Shown: positions 39,398-52,568, numbered from the stretch's first letter. The stretch is 64,000 bases of DNA from Haemonchus contortus (GCA_000469685.2 LS997563.1:10938940-11002939), one strand, 5' to 3'. Numbers and translations are program-made. Notes: generated by a model not told the origin, from the sequence alone.

Positions 39398-41119
39398 TAT
39401 TTCCCAATGTTGTGAAATGTTCCCCAAATGAAAGTCAAACACCATGGTCACGAAATGGGAGAACACTCAAAGAAGAGGGAAGAACAAGAAAGCGAGAAAA
39501 AATGGGGTCAGTACATGAGAAGAAACTCCAAAAGAAGTCTTCAGGGAGGAAGGCTGTCAAATGTACCACGAAGTTTACATTCTCAAAGAGGCTAGCGTGT
39601 TTCAAAAAAAGGCGTTTGAAAATTTTGAACAGAATGCAATATAAACAATAAGCAAACTCAAGGGTCTGTAGAAAAAGCAGGAAAATGACTTGAGAAGAGA
39701 CTGGGTAGCGATACGCCTCCATAGGCTCGTGCAAAACTGATATTTGTGTTTCCGTCATTTCAATTGCCAATTGTATAGCGTTCAGAAGTAGAGCTTCAGA
39801 TGCACATAAACTTGTATGCACATCTACTAGAAACTGCAAGTCAACGCGTTGGCCACATCGCATCAAACGGCACCACGATTCTGACTGAAGTCCAAGGTAG
39901 TGGCTCGTTCCAAGAAACTACGGGGATTATTAATGCTAGGAAACCTAGACTTCAGAATTTAATATTCTTGGCAAACATCTCAAAAACAACTACGTGTAGT
40001 ATGTCTCTGAAAACAGCTACGCTAGGAAAACGCTACAAAGGTTCAATGGAAAGTTGTTTTTCAGGAAATACATTCTAGCTACTTGTCGATCATTTTAAGA
40101 GCGTTTCAGCAACGTCATCTCCGTCATTTATCAAGCGATTTCGCAAAACCACAGCATGGCAGACTGCATGGCGCACCTCAAAAACGTTGGGCATACCAGT
40201 TAGGTCTTCGTGCTTGATACGGACAAGAGGGGTGCCTTTGATATGAAAAAGTGGAAACAAAGCTATGAAACAACTGGGAATACGTCACCATTGTCTCCAT
40301 GCTGAAAATAAGCGAACTTTTTCAGCTCGAACTCCGTTTTCGAAGTCTGAAAGGAGTGTACTTTGAAAAGAATTCCTAAGTGAATGTACTTCAAATATGG
40401 AGGCGATTCTCAGTGCCATTGATGCATACGTGATGAGGTGGGCACACTGTTAGGACAATGCGTAAAACTCCTGGGTAGGGGATTAAGAGAATGGGCGAAC
40501 TCTGGGGGAAGTCTCGAATTTTCAACAGACGGTTCCTTTCGGGCTTTATCAGCGCTGCAAGGGGTGGAGAAGTGGAGGTGTATTAGGTGGCTACGTCGCT
40601 CTTTAGAGCCGATATCACCTGAACAAACCGTGCCTTTCGTTCCTGCGGAAACGCGGAAACGGAACGCTCGACGGGCAGGACGAGAAGAGGATCGAGAATG
40701 AGCATGCAACGATGACATTGGAAGTCTACCATGCATACAGAAGTTGTAGACTGAGTCTATCCAGAGGCAACTACTCTTTTCGAATCTTCGAGAAAAACTG
40801 GTAGGTGAGACTTCAGTATGAAAAGGTGGAAAATAAATATGAATGTATGAGTAATATACATATAATATGGGCACATTAGATATCATGCAGTAATCTAAAA
40901 CTTCAACACAAGAAGCCTGGCAATAGGAGTACCCCCCATTCATATGTCTCTACAACTCTAGGTGGGAGTCGTATGCATGGCACATTCCAGAAGCTTCCAA
41001 CAGCTTCGCATACTTTAACTATTTTCGTGTTTAGTGTGAATAGCGTATTCAGAAAACTTTTTCATTAAATAAGAAAATAGAGAAATATAAGAATGTAGGA
41101 CATGAGGATCACTAGCTCC

Positions 41120-41719
41120 TCACACATGAATAGGAAACAAATCCAGGGGGAAATCCGATTCCAGTGAGGATTCGTGACGAGCTTGTGAATTATTGTTTCC
41201 GAATAGAGACATAAGCGGAAGGAACAAAAGGCGGCGAGCGTAGGGCGACGGCAGAAGCGCCGTTTCAGTGAAGAGCACTTGAGGCACAAGTGTATCGCCG
41301 TCTGAGACAATAGTCGACTTGAACCGAACTACTAGTGCTATGCTATTACGCAAACATACCCACTCAATAGAGAGTTTCCCAAGTGGGAGTGAGACTGAAA
41401 GTTTTCCTGGCAACCCATATGAGAAGAACAACACCAGGGGTGCTATGATGGACCTTGGCTTGAATAGTGACAGATTGTCTGGCCCCTGGACCAGTTTCCA
41501 GGGGAAAACGTGGAAATCTTGAGCTGAGACGTGCTGGCTGCGTTCAAAATTCTCAAAAATGAAAGCGAAATAGTCTATACCTAGGATTAGGTCAAAAACG
41601 GAGAACGAAACAGTCGATGGGCGTGATGGTTGCGTCTTTAGCTTCAGGAAAACGGAAACTAGAGCCTTCTTCTGTTCTTCTTCTGTTCTACATGAACCTT
41701 CCAATCGACTAAGCACCAA
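41120..41719 (-). CDS. Unrecognised 199-codon ORF, possibly one exon of an unknown gene
   Basis: After the retrotransposon this is the longest single open frame in the window. With a stop-codon frequency near 6% per codon in this composition, an open frame of this length has only a few percent chance of arising anywhere in 64 kb (my estimate), so it deserves listing. The translation has a Lys/Glu-rich start (EEEQKKA), hydrophobic patches in the middle, and no motif I recognise. No TATA, acceptor or poly-A signal clearly frames it. The overlapping minus-strand ORF at 41659-41874 (71 codons, beginning MDSSDTFPQHH) is in another frame and also reads like protein. The two could be pieces of one decayed or spliced gene, or chance. 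Confidence 0.22.
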   Translation of the reverse strand: MVLSRLEGSCRTEEEQKKALVSVFLKLKTQPSRPSTVSFSVFDLILGIDYFAFIFENFERSQHVSAQDFHVFPWKLVQGPDNLSLFKPRSIIAPLVLFFSYGLPGKLSVSLPLGKLSIEWVCLRNSIALVVRFKSTIVSDGDTLVPQVLFTETALLPSPYARRLLFLPLMSLFGNNNSQARHESSLESDFPLDLFPIHV

Positions 41720-44373
41720 TCAGGTACCGAAATATCTATAAGCTGCTTACATCTTTCCACCACGTGTTCTGAGGACGTTATATTACTCGGAGGTAGGCTA
41801 TTAAGTCTGGATTTGAGCCGTGCCAGTTTTCTGCACAGAAGGTGGTGCTGAGGAAAGGTGTCAGAGCTATCCATACCCCATTATTTCGACGGTGAGTAGC
41901 TAACCCCTCAACTAATCACACCCTATAGATATCCTATGAATTAATCCCATCCGTAACCGGTTGCATTATATAAAATTGTAATGATTAAACCATTCTTATA
42001 TACTTGTCATTTTGGTAGCACCGGTAATGGTTACCAAGAAAAATACTCTGTCGCTAGCACAGCTCACTTTTGGGAGAAGGAAATCTAGTACGGTACGGAG
42101 GTGCATACTGAAAGTAGCCCGCAGTAGGTAACACCCGACAAATGATCTCTGACCAAGTAATTCCGGGTTGTTTTCAATAATCCATGAAGAAGACAACAAA
42201 CTCCGAAGAACCATGAAAGTTGGAGGACGAAATGGCCCGCAAAAGAGCCATTTGTCAGTCAGGGCGGATTAGAATAAGATTATGGCGAAAGCCTCGAGAA
42301 TGGAAAAGCGTCCGTTTGTCTTCTGTCCTCCATCCTCTTACTTTCCCTTTCCATCTAAGCAATCAGTTGATGTATGCAAGCAAAAAAACCGGTACTGGGA
42401 AGACAAAGAATAGGATGTCCATCACTGATTCAATAGAGTGAAGAGAGGTATTGGAAAGGATAATGGGTGACGACAACTTGCTTCACGCTATACTGCACTA
42501 ACATCGAGTTCAGCAAACTTCTGTTTTTCGAGTCCTAAGCGGCGAATTCGTAATGCAGGGGACGGACCCGATGGTACATTCAATTACTGCTTCTAAAGGT
42601 ACCACTCACCTCTTAAGATTCCAAGGGACAAAATATACGTGAGAAGATCTCTTAGGCAAATCCGAACTATCCCGTTCGGGAATCGGTCAGAAGATCGATT
42701 TCCACGAAAATGCGAGGCATAAGAATGTGACTGGAAAACGATCTGAAAGGATATGTTCGAGTTCTTCATGGGCAACCTGACTGGGAAAAATACCAATACA
42801 CTTACTCAGTTTATCGTGCTGTTTGGCTTGACTGATTACTGTAACATTTTTGTCACAATGCGATTTTTCCTGGAAAATCGTGGGTAACAGTTGACGGTAA
42901 TAAGAACTTTACTTGATTTTTTATTTGGCACGAGTTATTTGGCTTTTTTTCAATTACATGGGTTGCCGTCATCCAAGCAAACTGTCCGTTTATGAACATA
43001 CTTGGAATTCGAGGCAAAAGAGGCAAAGGGATCTGACAAGTAGATGCAGTAAGTAGCTGAACTGATGAAGAAAATGAGCAAAGAGGAGAAGCGAACTCGG
43101 AAGGGACATGATCTCATGGCATACATACGTGGCTATTGGGAGTCCTTGTGCCACACTCAGCTATGACGATTGCTTGCCAACTTCCAGCCCAACGATACCT
43201 CAAGAGAAAGGCATACATAAAAGGCCAGGCTGCTTCGCTTCGAGCTTGAGCATGTAGTGAAAAACTTAATTCTTGAGCTTCTTCCAACTCCTCCAGAGCG
43301 AAAACGGCCTTATTCTCCGTATGGGTGGAATGCGAATGGAATCTGATGAGCACTCAAGAAAATATTGCTACAAAAGTGCAAAAAATCGAAAAGATGAAAT
43401 GAAATTCGAAGTGTAAGGAAAATGAGGGTGGGTGTGGGTTTCAAGTAGTCCTTCAAAAAGGGAAGGCGACTGAACGAAATTCAGCCCATCAGAAGCGATC
43501 ACAAATGCAAATATTACGCGGAAAGAGATTGTTATTGGACTCTCAAGTGGCCTCATGCGTGGTTTTTAAGAAGGCCGACGAATTAAACCTGTCTCCCGAC
43601 CCTTTAAGGAGGTAAATATTGGAAAGTTGAAAAACAAACTGTCCGTTCGCCTCTCAACTTCTTGTAGCTCCACGAAAAGGAACGGGAAAGTGCGCACCGC
43701 ATTGCACAAAAAAGGGAAAGGTAACTACTACATAAAAGTACAATCGAGCCATCAGAGCTGCAGCGCAAAAGAGGGCCGTAAGGGAGCTCTTTTCCTTCTC
43801 AATACTCCCACAACAATTCGAAACAAGCTCACTTTATCGGGTAAAATCCACGTTGTACTCTACTACCCTGTGTAGCTTGCCCTATAGTACCTCCAAAGCC
43901 TTAATGTAAGCCAGATAAGAAAACCAGCTGAGACCGCTCCCACCCCAAAGTAGTCGGTTCCGTAAAGCTTGTTTACCATTTCGACATAATGGAAAAGAGT
44001 AAAATAAGCACACTTATGTATGTCACCTGCAATGTTTGTAATTGTTCGTTCTTGTGCGTTGTTTGTCCTGCAGTGGCTCGAGGTAGTATACGCATGAAGC
44101 ACTAGTTTTGAATAGCTGGACTGCCTCTCTAGAAGGAAAATATTATCCAAAATAGAAAGGATCTCAAGAAGTGAATGGGAATATGACAAACAGTTGGAAT
44201 GTACAAGCAACGCAGATGCGATTCACTGGTTGGAGCTAACTAAGGTACGGTAGTGAATGAGTGGTCCCTGTTTGATTCTGTGTAGAAACCGAGTGTATGG
44301 CGTATCCAGTAACTCATCAATCCAACGAATTCCTGTTTTTGATTCGCCTATTTATTTTTCATGAAATTCATCC

Positions 44374-44442
44374 CCAGATCTCTCTCTTTTCCTACCTCTT
44401 TCTCTTTTTCCTTCTCCTCTCCTCTCTACCTCTCTTTCATGG
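44374..44442. repeat. CT-rich polypyrimidine tract
   Basis: About 70 bp of TCTCTC, TTTTCC and CTCCTCT units on the plus strand. This is low-complexity simple sequence without coding content, about 1.1 kb upstream of the mitochondrial RNA polymerase start. Confidence 0.8.
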
Positions 44443-45492
44443 CCACTGAATAACATCGATGTATGCGTGGATGCATTCGTATTGTCTAATTCGACACAAC
44501 GTTAATCGGCTAATCCACTTTCGTCCTCGAAGCCCACCTGTACGGCCTTCGTAGTCCGAAAAATCACAACACCTTATTTAAGGATTAACGTCGCTACCGG
44601 TAACACAACACTGCCCGTTGGAGGTCATTGCGCTGATTAATCCGTCACGGGGGACAACTCTAGAAAAAAGGGGGACCAACCGACCTAAAGTACTAACCAG
44701 GGGGAAAAATTTTTTCATTTAGAGCTGGTTCTTCCACCACCAAGCCTCTTAGTAAGAGCGGGATGGATCTTTGAAAGAAATTGCATGAAGTGTTTCAAAA
44801 GGAAATGGGTAACCTCTTATGGTACCTGCTTCCTAAGTTGTTATTTGTTTACTCGTTTACTTATTTATTTGTGAGTTCAACGATGGACAGAGATGAGCAA
44901 TAACTTATGTGGTAGACTTATCGCGTTTGTGTAGAGAATGGATCCAAGGGAATGATCTACATATAACTACCCCCGATCAAAAAAGCAAGAAACCCTTTAA
45001 AGAAAAAGAGCCAAATGAAAATTAGGGAAAGGAAAACATGAGAAACAGAATGTATACCCTTCTAAACTACAAGTTTGTTTGCCATATAGCCAAAAACGGA
45101 TTTCGATGGATTCTGGAAAGGCAATGAGCGAAGCAAAATGTTTTGGATAAGCACTAAGTTCTATACCTCCTATGATCTGCCCTCAAAAAATCGGGAAAAT
45201 CCAGAAAAGCTATGAAGCTTGAACCGGGAAGAGTTCAGCACTGAAAAATGTTTACAACGGCTAAGAATAAACAATAGACCACCACAGGTGCTAGCACGTT
45301 TTTGGATTACGGTGGCACTTAAGAATGTACGCAGTTACGTTCTTAACGCTGTTTGCCGTAGAATAATCTACGGTTGATCGGTGATGAAAGAAGTTTTTAG
45401 GTTTGTGAAGTTTTTCATTTGTACTTTATGTTTGTTATTGTTGCTGACTACGATTTCAAAATCGCAATGATTTTTATACCTATCTTCCGAGT

Positions 45493-45506
45493 GATTCTTG
45501 CTTCAG
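45493..45506 (+). promoter_or_regulatory. Probable spliced-leader trans-splice acceptor of rpom-1
   Basis: GATTCTTGCTTCAG sits immediately before the ATG at 45507. The sequence is a good nematode 3' splice site, with no upstream coding exon in frame. In nematodes an acceptor abutting the start codon usually marks SL1-type trans-splicing. The upstream 300 bp are T-rich, as expected of an outron. Inferred from sequence only. Confidence 0.55.
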
Positions 45507-48500
45507 ATGCTTGCACGACGTCGAATATTGCGTTTATTATTGTTAAATTCTCAAAAGCTATGTGAATGCCGAGTTAGTTGTGCTCCTTTATCGACGAGAG
45601 CGCTGAAAGTAGTTGTAAATGGTGAGTTTTGAATTTTCGTCTTCGAACTTTTCTTCTACTATTGCTTCTTTTGTAACTATGATGCAATTTGGCGGTTTTA
45701 TTGAAAGTAATAGTTCTATAAATTTCGTTACTAATTTACTACTTTCACAAGGGCTTTATAGGACTGATGACGGCTTATTTAGACAGGACGCTACTGGTAG
45801 AGAAACCAAAAAGAAGTGGCTGGAAAATGGGTAAGGGTGGTGACGCTTGGAGAACTGCCCTAATCGCTGATCTTGAGAAAGAACTAAAAGCAGAAAACAA
45901 GCGGTTCAGTAATCTGCAGGGGAATCGAGCACAACACGCTCAACTGATAAGGTAGGTATGGGAACTCTTTTTTCCGGGTTGGCCTTGACTTTAGCCTTCA
46001 GATATGCAATTTCTGAGGATCTGCCATCTGTGATTTCTGTTATATATCAGAGGGTACGTGTAGTCAGCAAAAAAGGCAAACTGACCGAAGAGGATGATCA
46101 GGTTTGAAGAAGCTTTTCTTTCAAGAATCTACCTTTTACCTCGCACAGTCTCTTTTTCATGTCACAGTGGCTTGAAGTTCGTTTAGTTTATCTCATTCGC
46201 TTTGACGATTCTGCAAAAAAGCCTGGAAGCGTTTCTAAAAGATAAAAGGATAGTGAATACGCCGGAAATGTTGTCCACTTTTTTCTCTTTCGGTGAGCTC
46301 TTCGACACAGTACGTTCAATTCTAGTTCTTATCAGCTTACCTATGGAAGAAAATACTTTTAAGCCAACCTCTGGGATCACATGGTCTTCTTCGGCAACGA
46401 TATGCGAATATCCTCAGCTCTTCTGTACAATACGTTTGACCGTTGGTCACAGCTCCGGGCTACTGATGAGTCGTCTGATGAAATTGATGAAATTTTGACG
46501 AGATTCGAAAAGAGGTTGAAAAAATTGGTGAGAATTGACTTTTCTCCCATTCTGCTGGCTATTTTTTTCAGTGTTTTTGTTAAGGCTCAGTCGATATCTC
46601 TGGAAAATTCTCGTCTGTTTCTGTCTGATTCGGAGCGGGAACAACTCCTGTCCCTACTTGCTGATCTCGATGCGAATATTGGTAAAAGGAAGCTGTTACA
46701 TGACGATACTTCTTACGACAAGGTATATTGGTACTTCGAATAGCGTGCGATTTCTGGTGCATATCCTTATTTGCTTAGAATACGACGCTCTTAGATCACC
46801 TACGAGAGCCGATACCGAAGGAATCGTACCATGGCAATTCATATCGATTAGACGATGTTCCAAAAGTACATTATTTCGAAATTTGTGTGTATAATGTGTA
46901 TGAGGTGGAATTTTCTTCGTTGTAGTAAAGTTTTTCTAGGAAACTTATATCAGCAAGTTCCCCACCCAGATAGCTACAGAGAGGGCACCGTGGTTATACG
47001 TCGAAAATTACACAGGAATTGCGAAAAAGGTATTGTTTTCGAGCTCGATGCTTACTTTTGAGTCAACTTTTCTCATCTAGGAGTCTGGAATGTCTGCTGA
47101 GCGTTTGATCGAGTCTTGGGATTGGTTTAGCAAAATTCGTTCGACGATTGAACGACTGCTCGATGACCGTCCGCAGAATCCCTGTAAGAAGAATTTTGTT
47201 TCGCTTCCAATATTTTCATGACAATGTCCTACGCTGTGCTTTCTTTTCAGTGAGGTTATTTGTCAAAGTTGTTCCGATCGACGAGATAGCAGAAATGGTG
47301 ATGGAGTCCTTGAAAGCAGTATGTTCCCAAGGGCAGAATCTGGTCCCAATCGGTGTTTTTGAATATGACCTTGTCACACCTATTACCCGGTCCGTTCAAG
47401 CTAAATTCATACAGAAACTTGGAATCGATGAAACAAAGGTTGGTCCTTTTCTATATTAAATTTATTAGGGATATAATAGATTCCGCTTATTTCTTCGAAC
47501 TGTATGTAGATGTGGTCATCGGTCTTCAACGATTACGTGGAGCTGTTTGATGATGACGAAGTAGCTCGATTACATACCCATAGGGAATGGTGGATCAAAT
47601 GTTGTCGACGGGCTGGTGTCCACCCATCTTATCAAGTAAGGAATCCTCCATGCTTGACTGGTGTTCCAATGGTCTGCACTGTTGAATTCAGATTCCTTTT
47701 GAAGATCTTCACTCGGAGTCACGTCAACAAATAGCCCATTTTCTTACACAAGTGGTTATCGATGCTTGCAAGTTTCCAGCTTTGGATAAAAAAGGCGCAA
47801 GTATATATCCCAGTTCAACATTGGCTTTAACTTTTTTTTGTTTTAAATAAATACCCATACAGGTATGACTGCATTAAGGTAGCTTTTTGACCAGATTGAA
47901 ATATTTTTCAGCCAAAATGTTGGATGCATTTTCGTTGCGTAACGTTGCCATCGAAGAGGAGTCACGAGTCTTCGAAGGAGGGAGAGTTTCCCTTTCAAAA
48001 ATGTTGGGAATCAATTCGAAACTTCTGGCTCTGTTGGATGAACATCCATTTGATTCCATTGTTTTTCCAACGCATCAACTTCCCATGACGGTTGGTTTGC
48101 TCTTTGCTTGGAATCTTGGCACAACTTCTTATCCAGTAGTGTAATCTGTTGACTGCATGCTGATTCTTCCTTCAGATCCTGACGGCTTTCGAGTTCTAGA
48201 TGAATATACTGGTTTGCGGTTGTAGCAGGATGGTTTTGTGGATCTTAAAACCGTGTTGCAGGTGCCTCCCAGACCGTGGTGTGACGGAGGGTTGGGAGGT
48301 CCCGAGTATACTCGACGAACGCTCATTCTTCGCAACCTACAAGAGTATAGGCAAATTGATATTAATTATCAGATGCGGAAACGCTTAAAATCACGGTTAG
48401 TTTTCTTCCCTTTTTTCCAATTTGTAAACAATAAGTAAACAGTAAACATGTATATGAAGATTACATTATTTTGGGTTATCAATATGTCTTGAGTACACCC

Positions 48501-51144
48501 ACATCTTTTTTTCTGGTACTGACTGATCTAAGACCTACAAACTCTATAACTATTCAATTTGGATTGTTTTTAGACACTTTCAGGGTACAGGCACGTCCAG
48601 TTTTCGATGCCCTGAACCAGTTAGGTTCTACTCCTTGGAGAATCAATGAGCCTATGCTAGAAGTGCTCAGTCAGGTGAATTTATTTCCAATTCTCAGTGT
48701 TTTTTGACTCTATCTTCCACATTCTTACTCTGTTTTACAGGTGTTTGAAATGTCTTCTGATGTCTCAAAAGCCGAACTGCTCGACACACTGGCTGTACCA
48801 CTTCGATCAGACACCGTCGAAGTACCTGAATTTGTGGTGGGTGACTGTGCCTCCCCTAGTCTAAGGCAGGCTGTTCTCCACTTTGCAGTTCCATCAGATC
48901 ATGTTTTTATTCAGGAGTTTTTCGGTGAAGAAATTCGTGATGGTCAAATAGACAAGCCAAAGTATGCAGAGTATAGCAAGAAAAAGGCGGAGGCCATCAA
49001 GTTGAGGTATGGTAATGATCGGGATTTACTGTAGTCTATGTATGCGACTGAACGTCTTCCAGGAATGAGCTGAATTCGCTGTGGTGTTGGATGAAGTATC
49101 GTATAGTGTTGGCCAGGCATTTTCGAGGACAAACTCTGTTTTTCCCTCATAATATGGATTTTCGTGGAAGGGTTTATCCTATATCACCGTACCTGAGTCA
49201 TATGGGTGATGATGTGAACCGATGTATACTGAAATTTGCCAAAGGTACGGGCTTGTTTGCCTTGAGATCAAGCAAAAAGGCTTTTTTTTTTTTGAGAGGG
49301 CACCATGAAGCCGGCTATTCCAGGTCGCCCATTGGGAGATCGTGGATTCCTCTGGTTGAAACTGCACTGTATAAATCTTACGGGTAAAATGAAAAGGGAC
49401 AGCATCAAGGATCGACTTATTGCTGCCGACCAGCAACTGGACGATATGGTGGATTCAGCGAATCATCCACTCGACGGTTCGTGCTTGTAACATTTCATAC
49501 AGTCTCCCGGTGTGTCGTCGAAGGGTATTCCAGCTGCACGCATTGAGTTTGTAGGTGCTGTATAACCGACTTTTGTAGGCAAAGGATGGTGGCTGGAATC
49601 CGAGGAGCCTTGGCAAACCTTGGCAGCTTGTATGGAGATACGCGATGCCCTTGCTTTTCCAGGAAGGATAGAAGACTTTGTGAGGTCTGTTTGCACCCCA
49701 GCAACCAGCAATTGTTTATATATTTACTATTTTGTTCTTCAGCCATCTAGCTGTGCATCAAGACGGCAGCTGTAATGGTCTACAACACTATGCGGCATTA
49801 GGGCGTGATGAACAAGGAGGATTAGAAGTGAATCTGCTCAAAAGCGAAACACCCAATGACGTTTACTCATCGGTAGCAATGAGGTCGGTACAGTATTGTG
49901 TTTTCTTTTGATAGCCGACATCTTTCTCGGCGTCTATTTTCAAAATGAGGATTTCAGAGTGGAACAGAAGAGGATCGAAGATGAAAAAGGTGGTCCTAAC
50001 ATGGAAATCGCCTTACGATTGAGAGAAGCTATGCCACAACCTGTTCCACGAAAGGTATCTAGCGATTAGATTTTCAGTACATTTCATGGTGTTTATGCTA
50101 AACAGTTCAGGTGATTAAACAAACGGTAATGACGACTGTCTACGGTGTTACCTTGTATGGTGCTGCGTTGCAAATAAAGCGGCAGTTGAAGGCTCTCGAT
50201 ATTGACAACGAAGAGGTACTTTTTTATGGCTGTTTACACTTTGCTGTTGCGAGATATTTTCTTCATGTAAACCCCATATTTCCAGACTGGTAAATTCGCT
50301 CAGTACTTGACTCACAAAACGTTTGCCAGTTTGCATGATGCATTTACTTGTTCAATGTGGGTGACTTGAAACTTCGGCAGCTGAATAACTCCTGAACAGC
50401 CTAATTTAAATCCTTGTAGGAAGCTGAAAGATTGGTTTCGAGATTGTGCAAAAGGCGTGTCAGACCTCCTACAGACAATGGAATGGGTAACACCCCTAGG
50501 ACTCCCGGTGGTACAGCCGTACGTGATTGCGAAGGAGAAGAAAGGAAAAGTCATACATGTTCCAGTGTCGCTTAAGCAGGTGGGACTGGACTGGTTTCAT
50601 GATTTACGCGAACTGATGTTCCGATTTTGTTGAAAGGACCGTACAAATCCAATTATTCAGGTGGGCGCCTTTCCGCCTAATCTAGTCCATTCGTTAGATT
50701 CCTGTCATATGATGCTGACTTCTCTCGACTGTTCTCGAAGGTAACTTCTTGATAATCCCATGTGTTGGTCGAAATAAGTTCAGTTTTTATTTGAAGAGGT
50801 GTGACGTTTGCGGCAGTCCATGATTGTTTTTGGACTCATGCCAGCACGGTGGACGAAATGGGCGAATTATGTCGTGAACAATTCATCAGGTTGCACAGCG
50901 AGCCAATAGTTCAGCAGTGCGTCTTCTTTCTGTTTCCTTTTTAGTGATCTAAGGTGTAGCCTTGTTGATAGTTCCTTCTTACAGATGTTCGGATTGGTTT
51001 CATTCGCACTATCTGAAAGGACCACACATTGAGTTAATGGCACCAGAGGATTTGGCCTACTTCAGAAAGTTGTTCACTTGTCAAGTAAAACCGGGTGATT
51101 TGGATATCAATCAGGTCAAGGACTCTGTGTACTTTTTCAGTTGA
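45507..51144 (+). CDS. rpom-1: Mitochondrial DNA-directed RNA polymerase (POLRMT / RPOM-1), 27 exons
   Basis: Single-subunit, T7-like polymerase that transcribes the mitochondrial genome. My exon model keeps frame throughout and gives about 1187 residues (human POLRMT has 1230). Exons: 45507-45621, 45783-45951, 46002-46101, 46187-46292, 46364-46527, 46591-46722, 46779-46895, 46940-47029, 47081-47183, 47251-47438, 47510-47635, 47692-47800, 47912-48090, 48262-48395, 48584-48674, 48741-49006, 49063-49244, 49324-49476, 49579-49684, 49743-49883, 49958-50054, 50111-50215, 50286-50356, 50420-50579, 50661-50740, 50797-50916, 50985-51144. Residues 1-35 are Arg/Leu-rich without acidic residues near the start, a likely mitochondrial presequence. 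Conserved signatures: [26 protein letters not shown] (about 757-769), [13 protein letters not shown] with catalytic Asp 884, [12 protein letters not shown] with Lys 959 and Tyr 967, and [11 protein letters not shown] with catalytic Asp 1104. Where human has VTRYGG this protein has VTLYGA. The acceptors of exons 2 (45762 alternative) and 6 (46585 alternative) are uncertain. The N-terminal third is poorly conserved, as usual in this family. No canonical AATAAA follows closely. Confidence 0.96.
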
Positions 51145-52568
51145 GTCAACCAGTTAGGGTTCTAGTCCTATCAAGGAATTTTGTACAGCCAGTCATTTTG
51201 AACTGGGGTTTTATTTGTATAATTTTACTGTGCATTTGTACTCGTTGGTAAAACCTTCTAGCAAAATTTACAGTAGGTGATCGCATTTTAGCGTTGTTGC
51301 TGACAATATGGAGCTCAAATGATCTGTTTCAACTTTCGCTTGAGTTAATGTAATTCTTCTATTCCTTACTTCCTGTGCTTGATTTATCAGTGTCTTACTT
51401 TAACTTGAACAGATACGGTTGAATTGTGTATTCATCATGCTTATAAGTAGTTTTAGAAGTGTTACTGCAACTAATTTGTACATTGACTTTTTGCATGTTG
51501 TTAATTGTTGATTAGTTTTATTGTTGTTATTGTACAGCACGAATAGTAAAAATGTTATTCTACCTAGAAATGCGTAAACAAGAACCCAGGACAGGTTTAG
51601 TTTAAAGAAAGTCGCGTTTGGCTCAAGTTTCAGTTCTAATCCTGAAGAGCTTGAATATTTGGTCCACCAACTTTAGGAGTGCAAAAGAATCGATGTTTAG
51701 TTTGCGTACCGGAAAATTTACGCGCTGGTTCTACTGTTGCTCGCCTTTCGAGCGAAGCTGAGCTTTCAGAGTACAAATAGTGTGTCCCTCACCCTAGCCG
51801 AATTCGGTAACAGAGACCCGAGTCTCTACATGGAATGGACGTTCTTTCAACAAAGTTTCAAAGAATCCAATGAGTCGGATCTCCCGAGAAGGTGAGTGTA
51901 GTGGCATTTGAATAAGGTCAACTTGTGCTCTCGTACACTCACTTCCTTATTGAATAATTTCTACTTGTTTGATGCAAGATCGTTATTCTTTCACCTGCTA
52001 TTCTCATTCAATCTTTGGACGAGGTGATCGTTTCAATCGTATAATAGAGCTTGGGGACCTGGGTATAATAGAGTAACTACACCTGCTAGAACACCTAGAT
52101 GAAATCCCGAGGCAAGGTACCGCATTCAGGTGCTTCGTTTTGGAAGAATACTGAAACAGGTACCGCCGCGAACTTGGCAGAATCTTGTGGATGAACTCAT
52201 TTCCGTGTAATCGTTCCCGAAAAATGAGACATCATGAGGTTGGCTGCACAGCGGTGATGATATTTGCAGATGGTATTGCTTGTAGATTATGCGGTGTAAC
52301 AGCCGACCCTGAATGGTAAATTAGTAGAATAAAATAACCATAGAACTAACAAAAGCGAAATAAGTCAAAACATTGATTAGGGTACAGTAGAAAATGAAAA
52401 AAGCAAACTTGGCGCCTCTCAGGCAGGGTTTGATCAATGCTCACAAAATCTTTCTTTTTCGGTTCAAAAGTCGTGCCATGTCTTATTGAGCTTTATTATA
52501 GAATTGCTTTTTCTTCAAATTCAAGTCTGTATAATTTTTTTAGGGTGAAAATGTGCAGTAATATTTTT
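51145..52568. other. Convergent intergenic spacer
   Basis: About 1.4 kb lies between the stop codons of the polymerase gene (plus) and the first chemoreceptor (minus). It is T-rich just after the polymerase gene and must hold both 3' UTRs. No ORF or repeat of note was seen. Confidence 0.6.

Larger units (their letters stand above)
39398..45506. other. No confident gene; unrecognised long ORF at 41.1-41.7 kb
   Basis: Apart from the unrecognised minus-strand ORF listed separately, nothing can be supported. Repeat-core copies (GCATGGCGCA type) occur at about 40167, 40973 and 44293. A CT-rich tract lies at 44374-44442. Confidence 0.4.

Noticed and set aside
40410..40943. 177-codon minus-strand ORF, with an overlapping plus-strand 87-codon ORF ending in a basic tail
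   Set aside because: Its length is at the edge of chance for the window, the composition is Ser/His/Arg-rich as in reading the wrong strand, and no motifs or splice signals support it.
46528..46571. A 44-nt intron with a perfect TTTTTTTCAG acceptor in rpom-1
   Set aside because: Using this acceptor with the 46527 donor puts a TAA four codons into the next exon. A downstream acceptor (46585 or 46591) restores the frame, so the model uses that, with noted uncertainty.
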